Source of the DNA: Dialister micraerophilus DSM 19965
GTDB taxonomy: Bacteria; Bacillota; Negativicutes; Veillonellales; Dialisteraceae
Length of the DNA stretch: 64,000 nucleotides
Assembly: GCF_000194985.1 (NCBI RefSeq)
Contig: NZ_GL878519.1
Span: 1,140,282 to 1,204,281 of the forward strand
Direction: 5' to 3'
Shown here: positions 9,291-17,498 of the stretch, in pieces
Position numbering within the stretch: position 1 is the first letter of the stretch
Layout of the letters: the number at the start of each line of letters is the position of its first letter
Notes under the pieces: model-generated
What the model was told of the DNA's origin: nothing
Database searches by the model: none
Seen by the model: only the letters and a program-made list of their open reading frames with translations
Position numbers and translations under genes: made by a program

Positions 9291-9318
9291 GAAAGAGCAA
9301 ATTGCTCTTTCTTTTTTT
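9291..9318 (+). terminator. Terminator after glyS
   Basis: GAAAGAGC (9291-9298) pairs with GCTCTTTC (9304-9311) around AAATT and is followed by seven T. Confidence 0.88.
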
Positions 9319-9475
9319 ACGGAATAATATTTTTTATGATAGGATAACAATGTATTTAAAAATTAAAAATATAAAAGATAACATTGAATAAATAATATAA
9401 ACAATAAAATGAATTATAAAATTTATATGTTATAATATCAAAAACAATTGAAATTAATTATAAACAGGAGGATAT

Positions 9476-10726
9476 ATGAGCGGATTTGTTTCATTGGGTA
9501 TAATTCCTGAAATATCAGAATATTTGAAAAAAAGAGGGATTATAAATCCTATGCCCATACAGAAAGAAGTTATTCCTGCAATTTTTAAAGGAAGAAATAT
9601 TATAGGTCGTGCTCAGACCGGTACAGGAAAAACTTTGGCTTACTTGCTTCCTCTGGTACAACGTATAAAAAAAGAAAGTTCAAGTACGCAAGTTATTATT
9701 ATGGCACCGACAAGAGAATTGTCCAGACAAATTTATGATGTATTATCAGATTTTTCAAAATTGCTGAATGTCGACAGTGTAGGTGTTATCGGTGGAAGAA
9801 CTATAGAAAATCAAATACAAAAATTAAAAAGAAATCCACATATTATTGTCGGTACACCCGGACGTTTAATCGATCATATAAGAAAAAATACTATAGATTT
9901 GACACAAGTAAAAACAGTCGTTTTGGACGAAGCGGATCAAATGCTTGCAGCAGGATTCAGGGAAGATATAGAAATATTGATTGATATGACTCCTAAAAAG
10001 CGTCAAATTCTTATGCTTTCTGCAACAATTACCGAAGAGTCTAAAAAATTGGCGAGAAAATATGTAAAAGCTCCTCTTATAGCGGATGTATCTGAAAAAG
10101 AAGTCGCATCAACTGTAGAACAAAGAATTTACGAAACAACAGAGGCAGGTAAATTGAAATTACTTGTTAAACATTTGAAAGAAATGAATCCTTATATGGC
10201 AGTTGTTTTTTGTAATACACGTGAAGGTGCTTACGAACTTGCAGGCGAAGTATATAGAGCAACACATATGGTTGTAGATCAATTGCATGGAGATATGACA
10301 CAGGGGCAAAGAAATCATGTAATCAGACAATTTTCAAAAGCTGCAATACAAGTTTTGGTTGCATCGGATATAGCCGCAAGGGGTCTTGATGTAGAAGGTG
10401 TGACACATGTATTCAACTATGATATACCTACAGATTTAAAATATTATGTTCATAGAATAGGTCGTACAGGAAGAGCCGGAACTAAAGGGATGGCCATTAC
10501 ATATGTAACGCCCAAAGATGCAGTTATGTTGAGAAAACTTGAAAAAAGTATTCATGAAACATTGACAAGATATGATGAAAGGGGTCGAGTAAAAAAAGTA
10601 AGACAAGCGAAACCTAAAAGACGTGTTGTGACGCCGGGGATGTACAAGCCTACAAAGAAAAAAGAACATAAAGCGCTTGGACACAAGGGCAGAAACATGC
10701 GTCAGAGAAGAAAGAAAACTTTATAA
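9476..10726 (+). CDS. DEAD-box ATP-dependent RNA helicase
   Basis: A 416-residue RNA helicase that probably unwinds RNA during ribosome assembly, cold adaptation or mRNA decay. All core motifs are present: AQTGTGKT (46-53), PTREL (78-82), GTPGR (126-130), DEAD (151-154), SAT (182-184) and HRIGRTGRAG in the second RecA domain. A basic tail rich in K and R (about 365-416) probably adds RNA binding. It belongs to the CshA/DeaD type, but I cannot assign the exact orthologue. AGGAGG precedes ATG at 9476 and a TATAAT (9431-9436) lies upstream. The S-component gene follows after 105 bases with no clear terminator. Confidence 0.95.
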   Translation: MSGFVSLGIIPEISEYLKKRGIINPMPIQKEVIPAIFKGRNIIGRAQTGTGKTLAYLLPLVQRIKKESSSTQVIIMAPTRELSRQIYDVLSDFSKLLNVDSVGVIGGRTIENQIQKLKRNPHIIVGTPGRLIDHIRKNTIDLTQVKTVVLDEADQMLAAGFREDIEILIDMTPKKRQILMLSATITEESKKLARKYVKAPLIADVSEKEVASTVEQRIYETTEAGKLKLLVKHLKEMNPYMAVVFCNTREGAYELAGEVYRATHMVVDQLHGDMTQGQRNHVIRQFSKAAIQVLVASDIAARGLDVEGVTHVFNYDIPTDLKYYVHRIGRTGRAGTKGMAITYVTPKDAVMLRKLEKSIHETLTRYDERGRVKKVRQAKPKRRVVTPGMYKPTKKKEHKALGHKGRNMRQRRKKTL

Positions 10727-10831
10727 TTTTATATTCACTAATGCCGGTATCTTTTAAGAATCGGACAATTGAATAAGAGTAAGTTTTATTACGACTTGTA
10801 TCTTTTTAAAAGAACGAGAGCGGAGGATCTT

Positions 10832-11446
10832 ATGGAAAAAACATGTATTGTAAATAAGCAGAAACATTTTTTCAGTGTCAGACAATTGACAATATCTGCG
10901 ATATTGTCGGGATTGACGATATTTTTGGGATTGACCGGATATGGATTTGTACCGTTGGTTTTTATGAATGCAACCGTTTTGCATATACCTACGATAATAG
11001 GTACCTTGGTAGGAGGTCCGAAAGTAGGTGTTGCAGTAGGATTTTTGTTCGGACTGTTTTCATTTATACAGAGTATTCGAGCCCCAAGTCTTTTATTGCA
11101 GTTTGCATTAACTGAAAGTATTATTTATGATGCATTTATATGTATTGTGCCTCGTATGTGTATATGTGTTGCGGTATGGACGGTTTATAAATATTTCAAA
11201 GGAAATGAAACGGTTCGTATTTGCCTTGCAGCGGTATTGGGTACAGTTACAAATACAGTATTATTTTTAGGAACATGGTTTGTTTTAATCGGTCAAACTT
11301 ATTCTTTGGCAAAAGGTATACCGATAAGTACAACATTTTCACTTTTGACAGGTATAGTGGCAATGAACGGAATTCCGGAAGCTTTATTGTCAGGTTTAAT
11401 AGTTACTCCGATTATAAAAGCTTTGAAAAAAGCAATAAAAAATTAA
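10832..11446 (+). CDS. ECF-type transporter substrate-binding (S) component, substrate unknown
   Basis: A 204-residue hydrophobic membrane protein with about five to six predicted helices. The segments LTISAILSGLTIFLGLTGYGFVPL and PTIIGTLVGGPKVGVAVGFLFGLFSF match the ECF transporter S-component family (vitamin uptake, working with a shared EcfA/A'/T energy module not present here). The likely ligands of this subgroup are small vitamins such as pantothenate or related compounds, but nothing in the sequence fixes it. ATG at 10832 with CGGAGGA is chosen over a start 63 bases upstream, which lacks a ribosome site. No recognised riboswitch was seen in the 105-base leader. Confidence 0.8.
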   Translation: MEKTCIVNKQKHFFSVRQLTISAILSGLTIFLGLTGYGFVPLVFMNATVLHIPTIIGTLVGGPKVGVAVGFLFGLFSFIQSIRAPSLLLQFALTESIIYDAFICIVPRMCICVAVWTVYKYFKGNETVRICLAAVLGTVTNTVLFLGTWFVLIGQTYSLAKGIPISTTFSLLTGIVAMNGIPEALLSGLIVTPIIKALKKAIKN

Positions 11447-11454
11447 TAAAAATA

Positions 11455-11492
11455 AAAATGCAACTTTTGAAAAACAAAAGTTGCATTTTTTT
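11455..11492. terminator. Bidirectional terminator between convergent genes
   Basis: AAAAATGCAACTTTTG pairs with CAAAAGTTGCATTTTT around an A-rich loop, with A and T runs on either side, so it can serve both the S-component gene and the reverse-strand gene that ends at 11491. Confidence 0.88.
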
Positions 11493-12444
11493 AGAATTCA
11501 CTGCCGTTTCTTAATCTTTCATCACATTCTTCAATAAGTTTTTTCAAATCCACACCGGATTTCTCACAAAGTTTTCCTATAGGTGTTTGCATATCTGAAG
11601 GCATATCTATTTTATGTGATTGGAAAATAGAAAGCAGTTGAGGATAAAGTGTAAGAATTTCTTCCATAGGAGTATTTTCCGTAAGAAGAGGCTTATTATA
11701 TTTATCAGCTATAAATTCATTCATTTCACCTAAAATTTCAAATACATCCAATCCATGTGCCTGTGCAGCTTGCCATACATTTTCATCATAAGAAACAAAG
11801 CAACCGACACAAGACATTCCATATTCCAAAAGGAACGGACCCATATCGGGATAAACTTCTATAACTTGCATTATGTTATGTTCCGGACGAATAAAATCTC
11901 CGGGAGACAAAGCCGGAAGGTTAGGATCCAAATAACTGTTTGTGGATGAAGAACCGCTGGAAACCGGAATATCGGATTCGGTTTCCAAAACGATATCCCT
12001 GAATTTGTCATAACCTGTTTCAGCAATAAATTCGTCCATTGTTTGATAATTTTCATGTTCAAGGTAGTACGTGCATGCTTTCAAAATTATTTGAACGGCA
12101 TCTGTAGGAAATTGTGCGAAAGCAAAAAATGTTTTTGCACCGGTATATATATCCCAACCGTCGGACATACCTACAGAATACATAGGTAACGGCGAATTGA
12201 TTGTACAAGTCAAAATACATGAAGGCCATGAACCGAATGCTGAAAGTCCTATTTCCGAAAGAATTTTTTCAACATCGTCTTTTGACAGTCCGGATATAAC
12301 AGGTCTGAATTTTTTATCAAGTGTAAATGTACAATCATGTTTTGCTGCAACTTCTTTCATACGCTTTTTGAAGTCTGCACGACCTTCTTCCAAGTCTGGG
12401 ATAAAGTCAATCTCAAGAGAGAAGCTTAAATTATCGACTGTCAT
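11491..12444 (-). CDS. Uncharacterised DUF1858 (CxxC redox-type) domain protein
   Basis: A 317-residue soluble protein. Residues about 183-245 form a DUF1858 domain (DFIRPEHNIMQVIEVYPD ... CVGC ... HGLDVFEIL) with the CxxC pair C212/C215 that is typical of this hybrid-cluster-protein-associated redox domain. Residues about 255-312 look like a second, degenerate copy with no CxxC. The N-terminal half (1-155) contains a repeated-looking alpha/beta segment with C76 and C80 that may resemble a sulfite/nitrite reductase ferredoxin-like half-domain, but this is weak. Function unknown; a redox or metal-sensing role in an anaerobe is inference. It is transcribed away from dacA. Confidence 0.75.
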   Translation of the reverse strand: MTVDNLSFSLEIDFIPDLEEGRADFKKRMKEVAAKHDCTFTLDKKFRPVISGLSKDDVEKILSEIGLSAFGSWPSCILTCTINSPLPMYSVGMSDGWDIYTGAKTFFAFAQFPTDAVQIILKACTYYLEHENYQTMDEFIAETGYDKFRDIVLETESDIPVSSGSSSTNSYLDPNLPALSPGDFIRPEHNIMQVIEVYPDMGPFLLEYGMSCVGCFVSYDENVWQAAQAHGLDVFEILGEMNEFIADKYNKPLLTENTPMEEILTLYPQLLSIFQSHKIDMPSDMQTPIGKLCEKSGVDLKKLIEECDERLRNGSEF

Positions 12445-12483
12445 AAAAAACTCCTTTTAAAATAAATTTTAATAAATATTGTG

Positions 12484-12511
12484 TTGATAAGAATATCAAT
12501 TCAATTATACT
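12484..12511 (+). promoter_or_regulatory. Candidate promoter of dacA
   Basis: TTGATA (12484-12489), 16-base spacer, TATACT (12506-12511), 72 bases before the dacA start in the gap between two divergent genes. Consensus match only. Confidence 0.45.
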
Positions 12512-12582
12512 AAATTGAATAAAAATGATACAATTAAAAACGAAAAAAATAAAAAAATGACAAAATTGAATAAGGATATATA

Positions 12583-13554
12583 ATGAATGAAATAAATATT
12601 ATAACAAAAAAACATGAAAATAAGAAGAAAAAAACAGTATTGAAAATAATAATAATCTTGCTTATAACGGTTATAGCGGCAATAGCCGTTCTGATAAAAA
12701 TAACTCCTCCGCCCCCGCAGAAGCCTCAAATGAAAGTTTTACCTCAAGTAGATGCGGTTTCGGTTGCGATTGCAGATGGAAATACCGGAAAATTTTTAGG
12801 TGGGAAAGATTCAGAATTGCGAGTCTATCCGGCAAGCACTACCAAAATACTTACTTGTATAATTGCACTTGAAGAAGGTCACGATAAATTAAATGATAAT
12901 GCATTGATTACACCAAATGCAACAAAGCAGGACGGAACATGTTTGGGATTGAAACCCGATTTACCCATATCTTTACAAGAATTGCTTTACGGAATGATGC
13001 TTGTTTCAGGAAATGATGCGGCAGTGTCCGTGGCTGAAACTGTGGGCGGAGATTATGAAACATTTATTAAGTTGATGAATGCAAAAGCAAAAAATATAGG
13101 TGCTGTAAATTCAAATTTTGTAAATGCAAACGGATTAACGGATAAAAATCATTATACAACAGCAAGCGATATGGCAAAAATTGCAGTATATGCAATGAAA
13201 AATCAAAATTTCAGGAAAATAGTTAAAGAACCTTTCCATATGATGACATATAGAGACGGAACAATCAGAAGAATAGAAAACAGAAATGAATTTTTGGAAA
13301 GCGGATATGAAGGTGCCAACGGAATTAAAACCGGAATGACAGAAGCTGCGGGAGATTGTTTAGTTGCATCTGCAGAACGTGAAGGTCATCTTGTTGTAGT
13401 TTCCATATATAATGACGAAAACAGGTGGGAAGATGTAAAAAAATTGTTGGATTACGGTTTTGATGCCATAAAAAATGAAGAAATGTATGAAAAAGCCATG
13501 CGTGAAGAACCTTTTGTTTACAAAGTGGTAAATAGGATAATGGGGAATGAATAA
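12583..13554 (+). CDS. dacA: D-alanyl-D-alanine carboxypeptidase (low-molecular-weight penicillin-binding protein)
   Basis: A 323-residue serine peptidase of the DacA/PBP5 family that trims the terminal D-Ala from peptidoglycan stem peptides. After a Lys-rich start a membrane anchor spans about 19-40, followed by a proline-rich linker. The catalytic motifs are all present: STTK (85-88), SGN (142-144) and KTG (249-251). The protein lacks the long C-terminal beta domain and amphipathic anchor of larger family members. The next gene, ftsB-like, overlaps or abuts it, so the two are probably coexpressed in cell-envelope work. Confidence 0.93.
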   Translation: MNEINIITKKHENKKKKTVLKIIIILLITVIAAIAVLIKITPPPPQKPQMKVLPQVDAVSVAIADGNTGKFLGGKDSELRVYPASTTKILTCIIALEEGHDKLNDNALITPNATKQDGTCLGLKPDLPISLQELLYGMMLVSGNDAAVSVAETVGGDYETFIKLMNAKAKNIGAVNSNFVNANGLTDKNHYTTASDMAKIAVYAMKNQNFRKIVKEPFHMMTYRDGTIRRIENRNEFLESGYEGANGIKTGMTEAAGDCLVASAEREGHLVVVSIYNDENRWEDVKKLLDYGFDAIKNEEMYEKAMREEPFVYKVVNRIMGNE

Positions 13555-13555
13555 A

Positions 13556-13855
13556 ATGAGAAAAAATAAAAAACAACCTATCTTGAAGCGTTTATTTCCA
13601 CATAGCCCTTTGTTACGTATAATTTTTGTTTTAGCAGTTATAATTGCTCTTTTTACGGTTGTACAAAATGTATATCGTTTTTATGAAATAAAAGTTTTGG
13701 AAATAGAATTGAAGCAAGAAAAAGAAAAGTTAAATGCAGAGAAACAGGATTTGGAAAAAAGAAAAGAGGAACTTAACGATTCCTCAAAAATTGAGCAAAA
13801 AGCAAGAGATGAATTGGGACTTGTAAAAAAAGGCGAACTTCCTTATGTAAGGTAG
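13556..13855 (+). CDS. ftsB: FtsB/DivIC-type septum formation initiator
   Basis: A small bitopic division protein of about 99 residues: a basic cytoplasmic N terminus (KKQPILKRLF), one membrane helix (LLRIIFVLAVIIALFTVV) and a heptad-rich coiled coil (about 45-80, EIELKQEKEKLNAEKQDLEKR), ending with the conserved ARDELGLVKKGE. Such proteins bridge FtsL and FtsQ/DivIB in the divisome. ATG at 13556 has GGGGAA 9 bases upstream; the in-frame ATG at 13547 overlapping dacA is the alternative. Confidence 0.85.
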   Translation: MRKNKKQPILKRLFPHSPLLRIIFVLAVIIALFTVVQNVYRFYEIKVLEIELKQEKEKLNAEKQDLEKRKEELNDSSKIEQKARDELGLVKKGELPYVR

Positions 13856-13932
13856 TATAGTGATGTTTGCACTTGTATGTGTTTTTTCGTATAATAAAAA
13901 AAACTGTTGATTAAGGGGGACGTTATTTTTTC

Positions 13933-14448
13933 ATGGCTTTAGAAGTGGGTAGTATTGTAGAAGGAAAAGTAAGCGGAATAGTAAAATTCGGAGCATTTGT
14001 AGATTTGGGAGAAGGGAAAACCGGTTTGGTACATATTTCGGAAATTGCACACGAATATGTTGAAGATGTTAATGAATTCTTGAAAGTCGGAGATGAAGTA
14101 AAGGTAAAAATAATTTCAATTGATAATCATAACAAATTTGCTTTGTCAATAAAGCAAGCACAATCAAATCCTGAGCATAAGAAAAGTTATGAAAAAGGGA
14201 ATAAATCAAGTGAATATAAAAATTTTCACCATGAAAACAATTTATCCGCAAAAGGAACCCATGCATATCGGAAATCGGGAAATGCTCAAAATTCTCGTTC
14301 ATTTCAAGCTGAACGTAAACGTGAAGATATAACGTCATTTGAAGATAAAATAAGTAAATTTTTAAAAGAAAGTGATGAACGATTATTGGATTTGAAACGT
14401 AATGTAGAATCAAAACGAGGTGGCCGGGGCGGTCGCAGATCCGATTAA
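13933..14448 (+). CDS. S1-domain RNA-binding protein (YabR-like)
   Basis: A 171-residue protein with one S1/OB RNA-binding domain at 1-73 (VGSIVEGKVSGIVKFGAFVDL ... GLVHISEIAH ... ALSIKQAQ), followed by a low-complexity hydrophilic tail rich in K, S, N and E and ending in a Gly/Arg patch (RGGRGGRRSD). This resembles the short S1 proteins encoded between ftsB/divIC and ppx/tilS in Firmicutes. Role in translation or RNA turnover is by family only. A possible site AGGGGGA is 12 bases upstream. Confidence 0.88.
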   Translation: MALEVGSIVEGKVSGIVKFGAFVDLGEGKTGLVHISEIAHEYVEDVNEFLKVGDEVKVKIISIDNHNKFALSIKQAQSNPEHKKSYEKGNKSSEYKNFHHENNLSAKGTHAYRKSGNAQNSRSFQAERKREDITSFEDKISKFLKESDERLLDLKRNVESKRGGRGGRRSD

Positions 14449-14452
14449 CTGT

Positions 14453-14478
14453 AAAGAGCGTCTCAGATGCTCTTTTTT
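14453..14478 (+). terminator. Terminator after the S1 protein gene
   Basis: AAAGAGC (14453-14459) and GCTCTTT (14469-14475) form a stem around GTCTCAGAT-like loop bases, followed by T residues, just before ppx/gppA. Confidence 0.75.
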
Positions 14479-14497
14479 CTTTGTTGGAGGAATACAG

Positions 14498-15406
14498 ATG
14501 AAGAAAACAATAATTGATGTAGGAACCAATTCGGTCCGCATGCTAATAGCAGAAAAAAAAGACGGAAACGAATGGGAAACTTTAGATAAACGATTGAACA
14601 GTACACGACTTGGAGAAGGAATGTCCGATAATGCCGTCATTTTGGACAGTGCAAGAAAACGTACCAAAATGGCAGTAGAGGAGTTTATAGATATTTCCAA
14701 AAAACAAAATTCGGAAAACATATTTATATATGGAACATCAATTATGAGAGATGCTCAAAACGGAAAAGATTTTTCAGATGAAATAAAAAAATCTACAGGA
14801 ATTCCCGTTACTGTTTTATCCGGAAAAGATGAAGCATATTACAGTTATATAGGTGCATCGGGAAATTCTTCGGCAGTTACAGCCGTTGTAGATGTCGGAG
14901 GAGGATCTACCGAAATTTGTGTAGGTTTAGGTGCGGAAGTTGATTGCCGTTATAGCTTCAATTTGGGATGTGTACGTGATTCCTGTGCTTTTGATATGAC
15001 AACCGCACGCGGTATAGGAGAATTGAAAAAGCACTGTTTTTCATTATTCAAGAGTGCCGATAGTATAGCTTCCGTTAAAAGATGGATTGCCGTAGGAGGT
15101 ACAGCAACATCTATGGCATCTATTTTATTGGAAATGGAAATTTATGATTCGGAAAAAATACAAGGTTGCATCCTTAAGCAAGAAGATGTTCAACGTCTTT
15201 CAAAAGAACTTTCTCGAATGTCTCATGAAGAAAGATGTGCATTGAAGGGGATACCTGAAGAACGTGCGGATATAATAGTTGCTGGAAGTGTAATAATAGA
15301 CAGTTTAATGGAATATTTTGCATTGAGTGAATTTATTGTAAGTGATAAAGATTTATTGGAAGGACTGCTTGAAGCGGATATTTTAAAACATAAAGAAAAT
15401 GAATGA
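14498..15406 (+). CDS. Ppx/GppA family phosphatase
   Basis: A 302-residue member of the exopolyphosphatase / guanosine pentaphosphatase family (ASKHA fold). It begins TIIDVGTNSVRMLIAE and has the phosphate-binding loops DVGGGSTEIC (near 134-143) and VGGTATSMAS (about 198-207). It is the short form without the C-terminal HD domain. It could hydrolyse polyphosphate or pppGpp; sequence alone does not decide. GGAGG lies 10 bases before ATG at 14498, so an upstream in-frame start at 14420 is rejected. It overlaps the apparent upstream start of tilS. Confidence 0.9.
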   Translation: MKKTIIDVGTNSVRMLIAEKKDGNEWETLDKRLNSTRLGEGMSDNAVILDSARKRTKMAVEEFIDISKKQNSENIFIYGTSIMRDAQNGKDFSDEIKKSTGIPVTVLSGKDEAYYSYIGASGNSSAVTAVVDVGGGSTEICVGLGAEVDCRYSFNLGCVRDSCAFDMTTARGIGELKKHCFSLFKSADSIASVKRWIAVGGTATSMASILLEMEIYDSEKIQGCILKQEDVQRLSKELSRMSHEERCALKGIPEERADIIVAGSVIIDSLMEYFALSEFIVSDKDLLEGLLEADILKHKENE

Positions 15407-15421
15407 TAAAAATAAGTTTTT

Positions 15422-15431
15422 AAAAAAGTAA
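15422..15431 (+). promoter_or_regulatory. Candidate -1 slippery site at the start of tilS
   Basis: From ATG at 15399, codons read TTA AAA AAG TAA, so the heptamer A-AAA-AAG (15422-15428) lies in the correct register immediately before the UAA at 15429-15431. A -1 shift continues GTA AAA AAA TTT GCA GAT GAT AAA into the tilS frame at 15452. The site is read directly; use as a frameshift signal is inference, and an indel in the A run would look the same. Confidence 0.45.
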
Positions 15432-15451
15432 AAAAATTTGCAGATGATAAA

Positions 15452-16852
15452 ATGCTATGGACAAAAAAAGATAAAATTTTACTTGCAGTATCCGGAGGAC
15501 CTGACTCCTTGGGTTTATTACTTGCGATGAATGAACTTAAAAGTAGTGAAGGGTTTTCTATAGGATGTTGTACTATAGATCATCATCTCAGAAAAGAAAG
15601 TGCGGAAGAAGTTATTTATGTAAATAAAATTTGTGAAGAATTGGGAATAGATTGTAAAGTTATCGATATAAATGTAAAAGAAAGACAAGAAGAAAGCAAT
15701 AAATCATGTGAAACTGCAGCAAGAGAACTTAGATACGAAGCATTAAAAGAAATCTTTACAAAATATAAATATACTAAAATTGCATTGGCACATCATTCTG
15801 ACGATCAAGCTGAAACCGTTATTCATCGTCTGATCAGAGGGGGAGGTATGACAGGATTATCCGGAATGCTTCCTAAAAGAGAATATTTTATACGACCGTT
15901 TTTAGCTGTAACAAAAAAAGAAATTCAAGCGTATATAGATGAATTTCCTTATATACCGGCACATGATAAAACAAATGATATTCCGGATGTTACAAGAAAC
16001 AAAATACGACTGCAGCTTATTCCTTATTTAAAAAAATATAATCCCAATATTGTAAATACAATATGCAGAACGGCAGCCATAATGCAAGATGAAGATGAAT
16101 ACATAAGAGCGGAAGTTTTAAACTTTGCAAAAAAACATATAAAAAAAGAACATGGATTTACGGTATTGAATACTGAAGAATTTAAATTTGTAATGCCTGC
16201 TTTACAAAGAAGAATTATAAGATATATTTTTTCGGAGTATAATAATGAGCACTATACCCTTGATTATATTTCTGTAGAGAGATTTCGTGAGTTGATATAT
16301 TCCGGGAAAACAGGAAATATAACTTCTTCATCGAACATGCTTTTAAAAATAGAAAAAGGATACTGTATATTTACGGAAGGGAATACAAGAAATTTAAAAT
16401 CATTTAAAATTATCGGTAATATTGATTATAGATATGAAGAATATATGAAAAATATTTTCCTAAATCAATCATATGCTGATATAATGAAACAGTGCGTTGA
16501 AAAGTCAAAAAAGATTTGTGAATTGGGAAAATATTCATTATATGAATATAGAACCACGTCGAAGCCTGAGGTTGTACTTCGTAATCAATACGTTCTTGAT
16601 GCCGATAAAGTAGGTAAATTGAAGCTCAGATATAAAAAGAACGGAGATATGTTCAGTCCTAACGGTATTGACGGAACTCAAAAAATTGTAAAATGTATGC
16701 AGTCTTTAAGGATTGATTCGGCGGACAGAAAAACATGGCCGCTTCTTGCAGATGAAAACAATATTTATTGGATTCCGTTTTGCAGAGGAAGCAAAGAGGC
16801 TCGTGTAACAGATAAAACGACCGATTTTTTGGTGGTTACCTTAATAAAATGA
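15452..16852 (+). CDS. tilS: tRNA(Ile)-lysidine synthase
   Basis: An N-type ATP pyrophosphatase that converts C34 of tRNA-Ile2 to lysidine so that AUA is read as Ile. The 466-residue frame has the PP-loop SGGPDS at 14-19, AHHSDDQAETVIHRLIRGGGMTGLSG, and C-terminal TilS domains. The first ATG with an unbroken frame (15452) has no ribosome site and leaves the PP-loop unusually close to the N terminus. Homology-like sequence VKKFADDK lies just upstream and would be joined to an ATG at 15399 by a -1 shift at A-AAA-AAG, giving about 484 residues. It precedes hpt and ftsH, the standard order. Confidence 0.93.
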   Translation: MLWTKKDKILLAVSGGPDSLGLLLAMNELKSSEGFSIGCCTIDHHLRKESAEEVIYVNKICEELGIDCKVIDINVKERQEESNKSCETAARELRYEALKEIFTKYKYTKIALAHHSDDQAETVIHRLIRGGGMTGLSGMLPKREYFIRPFLAVTKKEIQAYIDEFPYIPAHDKTNDIPDVTRNKIRLQLIPYLKKYNPNIVNTICRTAAIMQDEDEYIRAEVLNFAKKHIKKEHGFTVLNTEEFKFVMPALQRRIIRYIFSEYNNEHYTLDYISVERFRELIYSGKTGNITSSSNMLLKIEKGYCIFTEGNTRNLKSFKIIGNIDYRYEEYMKNIFLNQSYADIMKQCVEKSKKICELGKYSLYEYRTTSKPEVVLRNQYVLDADKVGKLKLRYKKNGDMFSPNGIDGTQKIVKCMQSLRIDSADRKTWPLLADENNIYWIPFCRGSKEARVTDKTTDFLVVTLIK

Positions 16853-16872
16853 ACAGGAGAGAGTTATAAAAA

Positions 16873-17418
16873 ATGTTGAAAAGCGACATTAAGGAAATTT
16901 TGATTACTGAAGAACAATTAAAAAGACGCACAGAAGAAATTGGTGCGCAAATAACAAAAGATTATGAAGATAAAGATGTAATACTTGTAGGTGTTCTTAA
17001 AGGTGCAATGCCGTTTTTATGTGATTTGATGCGACAGATACATTTACCTGTTTCAATAGATACTATTTGCGTATCAAGTTACGGTGCAGGAACTGTATCC
17101 AGCGGAGAAGTACAAATAAAAAAAGATATTGACAGTGATATAAAAGGCAAACATGTAATAATTGTCGAAGATATTATAGATACAGGTATTACTATGGCAG
17201 CTTTAAAAAATATTTTTTGCGAAAGAGGAGCGGAATCCGTAGAAATTGCTGTGTGTCTTGATAAAAAAGAACGTAGACAAAAAGAAGTTTTTACAAAATA
17301 TGTAGGATTTGAAATACCTGATGAATTTATAGTAGGATATGGATGTGATTATGCGGAAAAATATAGAAATTTGCCGTATATTTGTACATTATATCCGAGT
17401 GTTTTTGAACACATTTAA
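16873..17418 (+). CDS. hpt: Hypoxanthine phosphoribosyltransferase
   Basis: Salvages hypoxanthine and guanine to IMP and GMP with PRPP. The 181-residue protein has the type I phosphoribosyltransferase signature VIIVEDIIDTGIT (about 95-108) and the N-terminal ILVGVLKGAMPF purine PRTase segment. AGGAGAGAG precedes ATG at 16873, 20 bases after tilS, so it is in the tilS operon; ftsH follows with its own candidate promoter. Confidence 0.96.
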   Translation: MLKSDIKEILITEEQLKRRTEEIGAQITKDYEDKDVILVGVLKGAMPFLCDLMRQIHLPVSIDTICVSSYGAGTVSSGEVQIKKDIDSDIKGKHVIIVEDIIDTGITMAALKNIFCERGAESVEIAVCLDKKERRQKEVFTKYVGFEIPDEFIVGYGCDYAEKYRNLPYICTLYPSVFEHI

Positions 17419-17419
17419 T

Positions 17420-17449
17420 TTGATTAAATAAGTAAATTTGTGTTAGAAT
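17420..17449 (+). promoter_or_regulatory. Candidate promoter of ftsH
   Basis: TTGATT (17420-17425), 18-base spacer, TAGAAT (17444-17449) between hpt and ftsH. Weak consensus match. Confidence 0.35.
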
Positions 17450-17498
17450 AACTGTTAACATAAATTTAAAATATACTAATAGCAAAAGGAGGAAAATA

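Noticed and set aside
10727-10831. Possible riboswitch before the ECF S-component gene
   Set aside because: I looked for preQ1, THF and related motifs and found none; only weak hairpins.
12505-12729. 74-codon reverse ORF over the dacA start
   Set aside because: Phe/Tyr-rich shadow of A-rich dacA sequence, overlapping the promoter and the start of dacA.
14420-14498. Upstream extension of ppx/gppA from base 14420
   Set aside because: It would run through a terminator and lie before the ribosome site at 14486-14490; ATG at 14498 is better.
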